From Acanthamoeba sp. SK_2022b (Eukaryota > Discosea > Longamoebia > Acanthamoebidae): DNA of 64,000 nt. Where the stretch lies: NCBI GenBank assembly GCA_027943245.1, contig JANDJZ010000052.1:114954-178953 (forward strand), given 5' to 3'. Position numbers and translations under genes: made by a program. Shown piece after piece: positions 1 to 11,996 of this stretch. The notes below the pieces were generated by a model that worked only from the letters and a program-made list of their open reading frames with translations, searched no databases and was not told the origin of the DNA. Each line of letters begins with the position of its first letter. Position 1 is the stretch's first letter.

Positions 1-1421
1 AGTGCAGCCCAGACTCCTCGCCCAGCAACTCCTCCAACGTACTGGGACCGTGCGCGCCCTGTCGTAGCAAAACCAGCCAACAACACACAGCAGATCGCTC
101 AACGACAAAGCTCTCCACCTCCACGCTTCGCGGGTGCGGAGTACCTGAATGGACGTGGACCTCGATTTGGAGACGGTTGCTGGCTTCGTGATCTGCAGCG
201 CCTTTTCCTCAAACACCGAGCACTTGGATATGCACTTGGCACACCATGGCTTGCCCTGTGGGCCACGCGAGGGTCGTCGCTCAGTGTCCCCATTACGACA
301 CACCACACACGACACACACAAACACACAAACACGAGTGCCTGCGTACCTGTTTCTTGTAGAGCTTGTTGCCCTTCCGATGAATGGGCAGCCGACAGGAGG
401 GACACTTGAGGATGCACTTCCTGTGGAACCGCTGCACCACGCCGTCCCGCTCGACGGCAATCTCTGCCTCGCCATCCTCATTGTCGTCGCCTCCAGTCGT
501 CGCGCCGCCTCCGCCTCCGCCTCCGACCACCTTCTCCCGGGCGTCATCGCTGCTGTTCGTGCCCACACCGTTGCTGTTGTAAAGCGGAGTGTTGACGTTG
601 ATGTTCTCTTTGTTGTGCTGGCCGCTGACCTGGCTGCCGCCATTGCTCGTGTTTGCACTGCTGGGACTGCCTCCGTTACTAAGGGCAACACTCCCCACGC
701 AGCCGCTGCCGTTAATGTTGCTACCGCCGCCGCCGCTCGGAGCGTTGTTGTGGCTGTGGGTGCGCGGCCTGTGCTTGAGGCCCGTTGACGGGATGAGGGG
801 CAGACTGCAGCCGTCGCACTGCGGCAAGCACTCTACGCACACCGTCTTTCCGTCCTGACGTTGTTCAGAGACACACATGGCCATTAGCCCCGTGTGCGGG
901 TGTGGGCGTGTGGGCGTGCGTCTGTGCGTGTGTGTGCGACGGAACGCGGTGGCTCGTACTTTCAGTTCGAAGAAGCGCGGCCGAAGACACGATGAACAGA
1001 AGAAGCAGTTGATGTGATGCTTGCTACCATCCACGAAGACGTAGTTGCCATCCTGTCGTTTGCACACACACACGCGCGCGCGCCGAGTAAGGGTGAGCAG
1101 CCTTGGTTCTCTTGCGCGAGGTTGGGGCCGCTAGTACCTTGGCTATCACCTCAGCGCACGTACCGCACCTGTTGGCTCGAGCGTTGGGATTTGCTACACG
1201 CACACAAACCAAGGGGGCGAGTGTTACAACAAAATCAGAGAGCATCTGGAAAAGGAAAGAGCCGGAAGGTGTTGCAGCGCAACCAAGACCGAAAAACAGA
1301 ACGCAGGTGGTAATGCCATAAACAGAAAACGACTAGATGATGCAAGATCTCGCGAGATCATGAAAAACGAAGCCGTCACTTGTTCGCGGACACAGACAAA
1401 AAGTGCGTGCGTGGGATGGCC

Positions 1422-1453
<32 letters not shown>

Positions 1454-2585
1454 GGCAGAGCGGATGAGCGGTACCTTTGTCGACGTTGCTCTTGGTCTTC
1501 TTCCTCTTGCGCTGGCGGTCCTTGGGGCCGATGTGGGTCTCGTCGTCCGATGAGAGGGACGACAGCGAGGATGACGGCGACTGCTTCTGCATCTGCTGCG
1601 CGCTCTTGGGCGAGAGCACGGCTGAGCTGGACGACACGACTAGGCGCTGGTCGATATCGCCGACGCCGACGCCTTCGATGCGGCGCGGGCTGCCATCCGC
1701 CTTCGTCGGGCGCTGGGGCTTGTCCTTGCGGCCCTTCTCCTTGCCCACGTCCTTGTCCTTCCGCTTGGGCTTGGGCCGGATCGTGTTGCCAGCGCTGTCG
1801 AGCTCGAACGAGAGACTGCGGTAGAACGTGCCGTACGGCCTCAGGCTCGCGCCCCACGGCGGCACGATCCCGCGACGCACGGTGTCGAACGGCGAAGGGG
1901 ACGGGGACGGCGAGGAGCTCGAGTTGGCGCTGGTGACCACCACGGGCGGACGGCGCATGGCCGACGGCGACGAGCTGTTGCGGATGGAGCCCCAGCCCGA
2001 CGCGTTGTTGCCGCGGAGCGTCGAGTCGGCATCGGACACGTCTGAGTCGTCCCACACGGTGACCGGGCCCTTGCGTGGACGCGCGGTTCGGATCGTGTAG
2101 TCGCCCTCGGTGGCGGACGACGGGCAGTCGGTGTCGAGGTCGGATGTGTTGGAGGCCGAGCGATCGTCGGCGTCCTGGTCGCCGCCCGACGACAAGCGGC
2201 CAAAGAAGTTGGACGCGAGCTGGTTCATGCTGTGCATGAGCATCATAGTCGTCTCCCTACGCGCGCGCGAGTTCTCCACACACCGCGTGTGCCAGTAGCG
2301 TGCACCGCCGCCCAGCTGGCAGTACTGCTCGGAGGCGATATCGACCTTCTCGGCGCAGTACAGGCAGAGATGAACGGGAGCCTGCGGCTTGCTGGCGGTC
2401 GTGGGTGACGTAGGAGGCGCAGTTGTCGTAGATTTGGATGGAGTAGCCAGATGCCCTGAAGATGCCAGGCCAATTAGTGAGGGAGAGGGTGAGGAGACCG
2501 TCCCGGGAGGGGGCTGCTGGTCCAGCTGAAGTTCCATCTCGTTCTTGCCAGAGGGCGACGAAGATCCGACCAGCAGCTTCTTCAT
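1..2585 (-). CDS. LIM-type zinc-finger protein, 3' end beyond left edge
   Basis: Partial gene read leftward from an ATG at 2585. Exons: 2585-1475, 1193-1138, 1052-960, 854-348, 255-145, 58-1. The phases agree at every junction. An N-terminal half finger (CLYC, then YWHTRC) is followed by a long Ser/Pro/Asp-rich region with basic KRK stretches. A LIM finger then appears only after splicing: CGTC, HHINC, FFC, SSC, CVEC. A second finger begins CDGC and closes with FHRKC, CPSC and CAKC, but its two halves are separated by over 100 residues of Gly/Ser/Asn-rich sequence. LIM domains bind protein partners, often at actin or in transcription complexes; that role is family knowledge, and the partner here is unknown. 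The product is over 640 residues and its end is not visible. The gene is divergent from the transporter at 2881, with 295 bases between starts. Confidence 0.8.
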
Positions 2586-2880
2586 CGGGTGGTCGGTTCT
2601 TCTCTTTGTAGAGTTGAGGAGTTGTTCGGTAAGAACCTAGTGAAGGTTTCTTCAGATGCGATTAACAACCCTCTCCTCCCGTGTCTTTGTGTGTTAGTTC
2701 TCCCTTTCTGGTCTGACTTACACGGAAGCCACAGGCCTCGATTCCTGTCTGTCCTGCGTAACCAAGTGTCTTCACAGCAACACTTTTTGGCGCCATCTTG
2801 CCACCCACATTCACCGAATATTTTAAGGTTTTACGGAATATCGAGTGAAAACGCATTTCTTGCGTACACGACACGACATC
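2586..2880. promoter_or_regulatory. shared 5' spacer of two divergent genes
   Basis: This 295-base spacer lies between the LIM gene start (2585, minus) and the transporter ATG (2881, plus). It is less GC-rich than the flanking exons and holds no open frame of note. It must carry promoter elements for both genes by position. I see no clear TATA box. Confidence 0.4.
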
Positions 2881-5304
2881 ATGGCGAGCACACGACAAAG
2901 TAGCACGACGGCCGAGGCGCCGTGGCCGCACACCGCCTTGGAGGAGTTGTCCGCCGGCCCAAACTTTGTTCCCGTGGTCGGAGAGGAAGAGGAGATGGAA
3001 CCGAGCAGGAGGGTACATGAGGACGGGGACCCTGCGGACACGCTCGAGTCCGGGCGTGCCCTGTTGAGCCGAGATAACAACAGCGGCGGCGCTGCACCTG
3101 CCTCTTCATCTTTTGATGTGCTGCCGCCGTTCGATGAGGAGGTCGAGCGCATCGGGAACGGCTGGTTCCAGTACATGGTATTCCCCTCCCCTTCCTGCTC
3201 CCTTCCGCACAGAGTGCCAACACAGCCTTTCCGAATGGTCGTGCGCGTAGGCCATATCTTTGCTGGGGTTGGGCAACGCGTCAGACGCGGTGGAGCTGCT
3301 TGCCATCTCCTACATTTTGCCTCAGCTCCCGGACATCACCTCCGCACAGAAGGGTTCGTTCGAGGTTGCGCAAAGCCGAGGGGTAGGGGTCACGGTCGCG
3401 CTCACATTATAATGTTTGTCGGATGCTGTGCTCCCCATTAGGGGCCCTATCGGCGGCCATGTTTGGCGGCATGTTGCTCGGAGGGATGGTGGCCGGACTG
3501 CTCAGCGATCGCATTGGCCGCAAGCCCTGTCTTCTTGCTTCCCTCTTCATCAACGCCATCTTCGGCTTTGCCTCTTCTCTTGCTTCGAACTGGGTGCTCC
3601 ATCTTCATCCTCCTCCTTCCTCCTCTTAGTACACCGTGCTGCGCATCAGTGCTTACGACGGGCTGCTGCGGTTGGGTGTGCTGCAGGTGCTGCTGGTCGT
3701 GTGTCGAGTCATATCTGGAGTAGGAGTGGGCGGTTCCGTGCCCAGCGTGTGGACGATGGCCACCGAGATCTTGCCGCTTCGCCGACGAGGCTTCTACATC
3801 ACGATCGTCGCTTGGTAAGCGCGGAGGGGAGCGATCGCTTCCTCCTCCTATTCTCCGACGAACCGCCTTTGTCGCAGACCCACACTTAACGCCAACACCA
3901 ACTTGGCCTATGTGATGTCGGACAGGTGGTGGATGTTCGGGACTATCGCCACGGCCGGCCTTGCTTGGATCATGCTCGGCAGTCTTGGCCTCTCGTGGCG
4001 ATGGTTCGCAGGGACCTGCGCGGCCCCATCGCTTATCTGCGGCGTGCTGGTGATATTCGCAATCCCTGGTGCGCGCCCTGGCTCCTTCTCATGCCTATTG
4101 CCATTTGCGCCGCCAGGCATGGCAACGCGGCGCATGTACGATCCGCGCCCGACCCGCTGCAATGTTCATGACACGGTTCGTCTGTGTGTGCGTGTGTTAT
4201 GCAGAGAGCCCGCGCTTTTATCTCATCACCCACCGCTATGCGGAAGCGATTCGCGTGTTGGATCGGATCAGCCGGACCAACGGCAAGGGCCCGTGTCGAC
4301 TCGCCGAGGAAGACCTCGCACGACAGGAGAGGAAGCCCGTCGATTTCGGAGACAGCGACGAGGACCGCGGCGACGTGCGCGATGATAGCAACGAACTCGT
4401 CGAGCGCGCGATCTCGCCTCACGTCGAGAAGAGGCTGCGCGTGTCCGCCGAACGCGTCGTCAACGCCGACGAGTTCGAGCCAGCTGCGCCCAGCCGACGC
4501 AGGCAGCCTGTCCCGCGCAAAACGCTGCTGGCTCCCCTCTGGGACCTGTTCCACCCCTCGATCGTCCGCACCACCGTGCTCCTCTGCGTCATCTGGTGGG
4601 CCCTCAACTTCGGGTGGTACGGCCTCACCCTCTGGCTGCCCACTCTCTTCACCAAGGCACGCCCTTCCCCCCCCCTCTCCACCTACCTTTCTGTTGCCTA
4701 CTGACCACGACCGCGCTGTTGCGTGCCTGCAGGTGGGCTTCAATGTGGACATCTACCAGGATACGTTCCTGGTGGCGGCTTCCAACTTGCCGGGAAACAT
4801 CGCCGTCTCGCTGGTCATCGACCGGTTTGGTAGGAAGAACCTGCTGGGCTCCACGCTCCTCATCTCCACCGGCCTCGTAGTCGTGCTGGCCTTTGCCCAG
4901 GACTCCAAGGCCGCGGTGGTGGTGCTCGCCTGCGTGTTCAACGCCGTCTCTTGCGGCTGCTGGAACTCCCTTGAGTGCCTCTCCACCGAGTCATTCCCCA
5001 CCAAGCAACGCACCACCGCCATGGTGCGCCTCCCCCCCCAACAATCCGCTCATGTCCACGGCGCGCCGTGCTCACCTCTCTGCACACGACTCGACAGGGC
5101 GCGCTGACGTCGAGCGGTCGCCTGGCGGCGCTGACGGCACAGTTCGTGAACGGGGCCTTGATCGACTCGTCGGTGTTCGTCCTCCTGATTGTGACTAGCG
5201 CCAACCTGGTCGTGGGCGCCGTGGCCGCCTTCCTCCTCACGGACACGAGCGATCGCCGACTGGCCGACGACGTGCGCGTGGTTGTCGAAGAAGACGAGAA
5301 ATAA
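2881..5304 (+). CDS. major facilitator transporter, SV2/sugar-porter type
   Basis: Spliced product of about 609 residues. Exons: 2881-3177, 3251-3353, 3442-3593, 3630-3814, 3926-4068, 4205-4656, 4733-5023, 5098-5304. The first membrane segment (SLLGLGNASDAVEL) and the loop LLSDRIGRKPCLL after it are the MFS signature (D-R-x-G-R-K). The next segments carry CRVISGVGVGGSVP and the sugar-porter-like PESPRF after the sixth helix. A second loop RFGRKN opens the C-terminal half. This order is typical of SV2-like and organic-cation or phosphate porters, so a small polar solute is likely; the substrate cannot be read from sequence. The N-terminal 90 residues are acidic and cytosolic. Intron 6 begins with GC rather than GT (see finding). 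The start is 2881 because the frame upstream has no other ATG. A poly(A) signal (5300-5305) overlaps the stop. Confidence 0.88.
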
Positions 5305-5500
5305 AGCAACTTTGGCGCCTCGCATCGGTCGTGAGCCAGTGCACACGAAAGCTGCTGTCTTTAAATAGATTCCTTTCTCACTGCGTTTTATTGCTCGAGC
5401 CCGCCTGCTCAAGGCAGCTGCTGCCTTGTTGCGCCGAAGTAGAGACGATGAATGTACATGACTGGGAGAAAGTAAGTGGACGAGGAGAGCGGCTGGCTGG

Positions 5501-6381
5501 CTACCAGCTGCTGCCCTTTTCCTTGGCGAGGTCGAAGAGGAGGAACTCGACGCGCTTGTTCTCGTCGGCGTTGGCGCCGACGAGCTGAAGGCGGGTGCCG
5601 GCCTGGATGAAGGCGCCGTCGCCGGCCTCGAGCACGATCTCCTCGTCGCTGCGATCATCGAGCAGACGCAGGCGACCGCCGGTGTCGCAGACATGAAGGT
5701 AACCGCATCGCTCTTGGTCAAAGCTGTACGACACGACCTCGTCCTTGGCGAGCAGCGAAGCGAAGACCTGAGCGTCCTGATTAACGACGACGGGTCTCTT
5801 CTTCTTCTCGTCGTTGTCACTGTTCGACTCCTTGGTGAGGTGATACTTGGAGGTCACGATGAGGCACAGCTTGCCGTGCTTGTCCTCATCCGTGAAGTGG
5901 GAGGTCTGGTAGCTGGGCTCGAGACCCTTCTGGTCGGGCTTGAGCCAGATCTGGAGGAAGTGGACCGGCTTCTTGCGCGAGTGGTTGTACTCGCTGTGCA
6001 TGATGCCGCTGCCGGCCGACGTGAACTGGACGCCGCCGCGCTTGATCACTTCCTGGTTGGACATAGAGTCCCTGTGCTCGAGGCTGCCGGAGAGCACGTA
6101 GCTGAAGATCTCGTAGTCGCGGTGCGGATGCGCCCCGAATCCCTGACAGAGCATTGCTCGTTAGACTACGCGTTGAGGAAAGGATAGCAGAATGGGGGAG
6201 GTACCTCGCCGGCAGAGACTCGGTCCTCGTTGAGCACGCGAAGGCTGGACCAGCCGACGAAGCGGGGGTCATGGTACATGGCGAACGAGAAGGTGTGGTA
6301 GGTGTTCAGCCACCCGTGGTTGGCGTGGCCCCTTTCGTGCGACCTCCTGATGCTGATACGCTTGGCCAGAGTACGGCTCAT
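5501..6381 (-). CDS. pirin-family cupin protein
   Basis: Two exons, 6381-6205 and 6142-5501, encode 272 residues. The N-terminus runs through [19 protein letters not shown] and then joins [19 protein letters not shown] across the intron. HPHRD gives the two histidines, and IMHSEYN the third histidine and the glutamate, of the iron site known from pirins and bacterial YhhW. The family includes quercetinase-type enzymes and nuclear redox sensors. The close match to the short bacterial type, and the absence of an obvious organelle signal, suggest a cytosolic or nuclear metal protein; the substrate is not predictable. The gene lies tail to tail with the transporter, 196 bases apart. Confidence 0.9.
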
Positions 6382-6599
6382 CTTATATTGCTCGAAGTGA
6401 ACTTGGCTCTTGCGCGTTGGTTGCTGCTGTTGGGTTGTGTGTTGCTGGATTGGAGAACAAGCGCTCTGAGTGAGTCCCTTTGTATCCCATCTTGTAATCT
6501 TCTAAACGGCCCGAGATGTTGCAACCAAACCACAAGAAGCCCCCAAATTCCGAGCATTCCTTTCTTTCGGCCCGGTTCGGCCCGAAGGCAACGAGCCTA

Positions 6600-7646
6600 T
6601 CAAGCACGGTTGCCAGAGCGGAGGAACGCGAACAGCTGCGGGTGGTCACGCTTGAGGAAGCCCCGGTGGTCGGCTCTGGCGCTGGTGTCCCGGCAGGTCG
6701 CGGGCGGGATGAAGATCGAAGGGGGGACGGGCGTCTGCTGCACGTTCGACCACCACGTGAACGAATACGCCAGCTCCTCACTCGCTTGGCCCTGGAGAAC
6801 AACGAACGTGGTGAGCATGAACTCGCCCATGAAGAGAGCAAACTACAAAGTGGGGGCTCACGTGGGCCATGGTGAAGGCAATTGGAATGCAACGGTCCCT
6901 GTCGTTCTGCATCATTTGGAGGATGATGTTGCCCGAACCATCCGACGACGTCCACTGGCTGGCCTTCTCGATGCCCAGAACAACGAGGCCCTTGTAGTTC
7001 CAATCCGTGGCGTTGGTGCAGTAGCGCTGGAAGCACGGGAAGTCTATGCCGGCATGTGGCCCACCGATGACGATCAGCAGCGTGTGTGGCACCCGCTCAC
7101 AGTCAATTGGACGCTACGCAGTTGCATTGACCCCCGCACCCCTGCGTACGCAGTAAGTACCTGAGCCGCAGTGGATGGAGATGCACTTGTGGCTGGGATC
7201 CGTGACGTTGACCACGTAGATGGCCGTCTGAGTGTCCACCACCACAAACGTCGTGAACAGGCAGCTCGTCGACGCAAATGGACTGGATCTCACCACAGGT
7301 CAGGTTTAATGGATTGGGGGGGCGTACCGGAAGGGAGAACACCTGGTAAGTGTCGTTGGCAAACTGGACAATGGAATGGATGCCCTTCTGCTCGTCATAG
7401 TATCCCCTTCCTACCTGGGCCTTGGGCGTCTCTGCATAGGCCCATGAGTTAGTCCAGGAACGTAGCAGCCCGCCGAGGAACTTACGCGTGAAAGGGGGGG
7501 GGGGTACCGGGGAGGTTGGTGAACGTATCAATGCTAAAGGTCATAGACGCCGGAGTGCAACAGTGAGGGTCCGTATCGCCGCTCAACGCCACCGTAACGA
7601 GGCAAAACATCAAGAGAACCACTCCCACCACGAACCTCATCTTCAT
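6600..7646 (-). CDS. secreted ependymin-like protein
   Basis: Five exons (7646-7508, 7431-7328, 7227-7161, 7043-6862, 6791-6600) give 227 residues. The first 22 residues are a clear signal peptide (two Met-Lys/Met-Arg starts, then VVGVVLLMFCLVTVALS). The mature part starts with a CC pair (PHCCTPAS) and has spaced cysteines later (KCISIHC, FPCFQRYC, RCIPIAF). A strand pattern GRGYYDEQKGIHSIVQF precedes them. This layout resembles ependymin-related proteins, a secreted LolA-like fold family also found in amoebae; the assignment is by pattern, not by search. N-glycosylation sequons (NDT, NVT, NAT) are present. Splicing to 7227 is required for phase; the AG at 7283 would shift the frame. The last 30 residues are basic and may be family-specific. 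Confidence 0.65.
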
Positions 7647-7703
7647 TTTCGCTTTCGTTCTTTTCCGTTGTATTTCCTTTCCCTTTTATTTGCTCGCGAC
7701 CGC

Positions 7704-10499
7704 TCACCGCCGAGAGTAGAGGATGCGTCCCCCGACGATGGTTGCCTCGACGCGAGTGTTCCAGATGTGCACAGCTGCATCGCGTGGCCTCATTGACCCT
7801 TCCGGCTTGGTATCGGCCTGAGTAATGTCGCGATCCAGCAGCACCAGGTCGGCCAACATGCCCGGGCGGATACGTCCTTTCTTGTGCTCCTCGAACGAAG
7901 CATACGCGCCTATGAAGCCCCCCCCCACACCATCACGCTTTATACCTGCCGCACACGCGCCATACGGACAAGAAACCACGTCCTATGCGTACCGTTGACG
8001 GTGTAGGCGCGCAGAGCTTCGCTCACGGTTATCTTTTGCTCAGGCACCCACCCATCTTGCCAGTCGGCGTTGGGTTTGCCCTGTGCGTAGCACGAGAATC
8101 AGCGTATAAGGGGGAGTGGGCGCGCACGGGAGAGGCGAGGGGCGTACCGTAGCTGTCTCCTGGCGCTGCTGGTGGATGTCGAGATCTTCGATCTGCTGGA
8201 GGGTGAGTCGGGTGGCCGCCGCTCCGATGCCCATCACGGGCACCGGTGGCGCCACGAACCAATCGCTACCGAAGGCCAACGTAACGTTTTTGCCAAGGAG
8301 CGAGCGGAAGGGCCACGCCTACGACACATACGGAAGAAAGTGTCAACGCTGTGTTCGGGACTGCTAAAGCGCGGTTCCCAGGATGGCCCACCGAGCCCTA
8401 CCTGTTTGGTCCGCTCGGCGCCGAGCACTCGGTCAGCCCATCGGCCGTCGTCGCTGACGTGATAGGGCTGCATGGATGCGATCACGCCCATTTGGGAGAG
8501 GCGCAACTGGTCCTCCTCCCTGACACGAAGCACGCCACTCAGCCGATCAGCACTGGAAACCTGCGCCCAAGCTTTGATCAGTGGGCGCGAGGTCACACCT
8601 GAGGTGCTGTGCGTGCTCGATACGCATGCGGCGGTCCTGTCGGCCGTTAGTTTCGATGAGCTGCTCGTAGGCATCAAGCAGGAGGTGATTGGCCTTGTCG
8701 CCAATCGCATGGATTGAAAGGTGGAGCCCGGCCCTGTTGCCCCCCCCCCCCACAAGTGAGAAGGTACCTATGTCCACAACGAGCGCGATTGTACGTACTT
8801 GTCGGCACCCAGGGTCCAGGCGCTCAGCTCCTCCTCCGTCACCAGCATCAAGCTGGTATCTAGGCAGAGCGTTCAGCTTGCGTGAACCAACTGCCACAAC
8901 TTTGTACTTGCGAGGGGGAACAATTACCCTTGTCTGGCGTGTCGGCAAAGGGTTCGAACATGTAGGCCGTGTGAGACCCCAGCGATCCGTCCACGAACGC
9001 CTGTTCATGATGCACCACCGGTGGCATCGATTACCTCAGCACCGATCTGATGCGGAGCCCTACAGAAGGGGGAGGGACCTTAAGGTTACCCATGCGGAAC
9101 CAGTCGTCTCCCCAAGTTCGCTGCTCCACCGGAATCCCTACGTCGCGTGGGAACCATTAGTCGTCCATCGCGCAAGAGAGCACAGCTGGCAACGCAGGCG
9201 TTCGTCTGTTACCGAGCCGTTGTTTCTCTTCCGCCAACTGCTCCCACGAGGAGAGGGGCACGGCGGCGTAGATGCGTGTACGCAGCGTTTTCTTCTCCCA
9301 CGCTCTGTGTTCATAGCAGAGCGGAGGGGCAATGAATCAAACTCCCGCTATCGCGCACGCGACTGCGGGCACGCGACAATGGCGAACCTTTTGAACACGG
9401 CAATATCGTCCCACGTGTAGCTGAAATGAAGAGACAGAACGATCCGTGACACTTGGTAGTGAGGCATGGTTTCGATTCAGGTATCAGGTGTGGTATAGAC
9501 GTACGACATGTGGTGGACCGACGTGACCCCATGCTTGAGCACATGCGACATGGCTGCCTCCAGACAGGCGTCTGGCATTCGTAGAAATACAGTGAGCGCT
9601 TCATCGCCCTATTCACACAGTGAGAGTCGGGCCGTACCTTCTTCCTCTTCGGAGGGCTTGGGGATGACGGCCCACACGAGCTCCATGGCTCGATCTTTGA
9701 GGATGCCCGTCGGCTCTCCGGTGATAGGATTCCTGGCGATGGTGCCACCCTTGACCTCGGGCGAGTCCTTGGTGATGTTGGCTGCGGCGAGGGCCTTCTT
9801 GTTGGCCAGGCACATGTGCCCGTCGAGCCGGCAAACGAAGACAAAGTGGTCGGGCGTCACGGCATCAATCCAATCGTGCGAGGGCAGCTCGCCGCCCCAC
9901 TTTTCATGGTCCCAATCGCCTGTGTCGTAACGTAAGAAGCGATAGTCATCCACATCGTCACTGTTTAGCACATACCCTCGCGGATCCAGGCGCCAGTGGG
10001 CCTGGTGCGAGCATGCTGAGCAATGCGCTCGATGAAGCTGGCCTTTGAGGCGACATCGCGCAGCTGCACCGATGCGAGGCCGCAACCACTAATCAGGAAA
10101 TGGACGTGACTGTCGACGAAGCCCGGTACCACCAGCATTCGCCCTTCGCCGTCTAGCTCCTGTCAATTTATGTTTTAATTGTTGCACAATAAATAAAAGA
10201 ACACGGCGCAAAGCAGAGAGGTAGAACTTTACTTGCAGGTTGCCCGAGTGCCGCCGAAGGTGGGTCTGCATCTCGGGAGATGCTTCGACGCCGACGGCAG
10301 ATATAATGTCATCGACAACTAAGATCGAATCAGCTTCATTCTGTTCTTCGTCTCCGGTCCAAATCTTGACATTTCGAATGTAAAGGACGGACAAAGTTGG
10401 GCTCTGGTCATCTGGCGGTGCAGTAAGCAGAAGGTAGGCGCCCACCACCACAGCCAATCCAAGTATGGCCAGCTGCAGCACTTCCGACCGTTGCACCAT
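7704..10499 (-). CDS. membrane-anchored amidohydrolase, YtcJ/amidohydrolase-3 type
   Basis: Fourteen exons with consistent phases give 616 residues: 10499-10233, 10159-9976, 9919-9638, 9571-9505, 9420-9373, 9304-9213, 9137-9079, 9000-8928, 8859-8799, 8733-8599, 8519-8402, 8318-8148, 8080-7993, 7909-7704. Residues about 8-28 form one membrane segment ([18 protein letters not shown]). The rest is a metal-dependent hydrolase: [10 protein letters not shown] (HxH metal site), [51 protein letters not shown], and the end motif [13 protein letters not shown]. These are the landmarks of the YtcJ family, whose members hydrolyse amides or formamides. The substrate is unknown. The N-terminal anchor suggests an ER or outer-face membrane enzyme, which is inference. 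The second of its exons has a branch-point-like and pyrimidine-rich acceptor, normal for this genome. Confidence 0.9.
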
Positions 10500-10965
10500 T
10501 TGCGTGTGAGGGAATGGTGGCAAACTGTCGGTCAGGAGAGTGGCGCCGCCACAACCTACGGGCCAATCACGGGACCACTGCCGGCAGGTCCCGGTCAACA
10601 AGGACGCGTGCACAAAGTAAGTGCGGTGGCCCTTACCACTACAGGACGTGCGTGCAAGGTCTGTGCCAGGCACAGCCAGAGTGCGACGCTGGCTAAGTGG
10701 TCACACTCCAGCTCGGGGAGACTCTTCCCTCTCTGGGAGCACACTCGTAATCAGTCATTTCCTGAAACAAAAGGCCAAAAAAAAGAACGAGAAAATCATG
10801 TTTTAATTAAAATGAGAGAAAGTTCGAGGCTGGTTTCTCCGCGCGAAGCCAGAAGCTGCCGGCGCCTCCGCTTTGCTTTTGCCTGTTCTCGTTGTCAATT
10901 CAATCGATTATAATCGAGCCTGTGCATCTTTCCTTCGTATCAGTCACTTCGTCAGTGTTGCCAAG
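10500..10965. promoter_or_regulatory. divergent intergenic region
   Basis: This 466-base stretch separates the amidohydrolase start (minus) from the V-ATPase E start (plus). It includes a lower-GC part near 10770-10815. An open frame runs into the V-ATPase exon from 10873, but it begins at TTG and is therefore 5' leader. No RNA gene or repeat is seen. Confidence 0.4.
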
Positions 10966-11936
10966 ATGAATCAGGATCAGGTGAGGAAGCAGATCGAGAA
11001 CATGAAGGCCTTCATCATGAAGGAGGCGCAGGAGAAGCGCGACGAGATCTTGGCCAAGGCCGAGGAAGAATTCTCCATGGAGAAGGCCAGGCTCCTGCAG
11101 GCCGAGAGGCAAAAGATCACTAAGGATTACGAGCGCAAGGAGAAGCAGCTCGAGACCAACAAGAAGATGTACGACAACCTTCACTCCCCCCTCCTTCCGG
11201 CCCTTCAATTCCTGGTCGACTGATAAATTCTGGGTCCTTTATTGCAGTGCGTACTCGAACCAGCTCAACCAGGCTCGCCTGAAGGTGCTTAAGGCCCGCG
11301 AGGACATTGTCGTCCACCTCAAGGAGCGCGCTCAGCACCGTCTCGCCGAGCTTGGCAAGCCCGGCCAGGAGTATGAGACCCTCCTCCAGCAGCTCATCCT
11401 CCAGGTACATCTCATTTCACGAAATGCAAGGAAGATGGGCTCATCTGGCCGTCAATGGTTAAATTGTCGTTGCCGCGCACTAATTCGCGATTTACGACAA
11501 TCGTATCACATCTATCTTGCGATGCAGGCCCTCATCAAGCTTGACGAGACCAAGGTGAGCCTGAGGTGCAGGAAGGACGACGAATCGTCGGTCAAGTCCG
11601 TGCTCTCCGCCGCTGTTGAGGCCTTCAAGCAGAAGTCCAACAAGACGGACGTGAAGGTCACCATCGACACTGCCAACTACCTCCCCGCTGGTCCCGGCAA
11701 GAGCAACTCCCTCGTCTCCTGGTATGCGCGTCACCTCTCATGTGTGCTTGCTCGATGAGGCCTTTGTCGGCTGACCCTAACGCTTCGTGTCCCTTGGTGC
11801 GTGTTGCAGCTGCGGTGGTGTGGTGCTGAGCGCGCACGACGGCAAGATCGTGTGCGACAACACCCTCGACCAGCGTCTCGCCCTGGCCTTCGACGCCAAC
11901 ATCCCCAAGATCCGTTCGCTCGTCTTCTCCTCCTAA
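10966..11936 (+). CDS. ATP6V1E: V-type H+-ATPase subunit E
   Basis: Four exons (10966-11168, 11248-11404, 11528-11721, 11810-11936) encode 226 residues, the normal family size. The N-terminal half is a charged coiled coil starting [17 protein letters not shown], and the joined exon 1/2 sequence reads [17 protein letters not shown], a family hallmark. The C-terminal domain ends with [16 protein letters not shown] and [12 protein letters not shown]. Subunit E is a peripheral-stalk subunit of the V1 sector that holds the catalytic head to the membrane motor. In amoebae it serves acidification of endosomes, and contractile-vacuole function is known for V-ATPase in this group. An AATAAA signal lies at 11991-11996. 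Confidence 0.97.
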
Positions 11937-11990
11937 GCGTGTAGCTTCATCACTACCCCCCTGCCTCGTCTCCTTCCCCGCCTGTTCAGC

Positions 11991-11996
11991 AATAAA
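11991..11996 (+). terminator. poly(A) signal of V-ATPase E
   Basis: A canonical AATAAA starts 55 bases after the stop codon, in a 257-base spacer where two genes meet tail to tail. Confidence 0.6.

Noticed and set aside
1403..1936. Arg/Ser-rich plus-strand frame opposite the LIM gene
   Set aside because: Shadow of a GC-rich exon; no start context, domain or splice partner.
7283..7287. Nearer acceptor for exon 3 of the ependymin-like gene
   Set aside because: It shifts the frame; the acceptor before 7227 restores one continuous 227-residue product.
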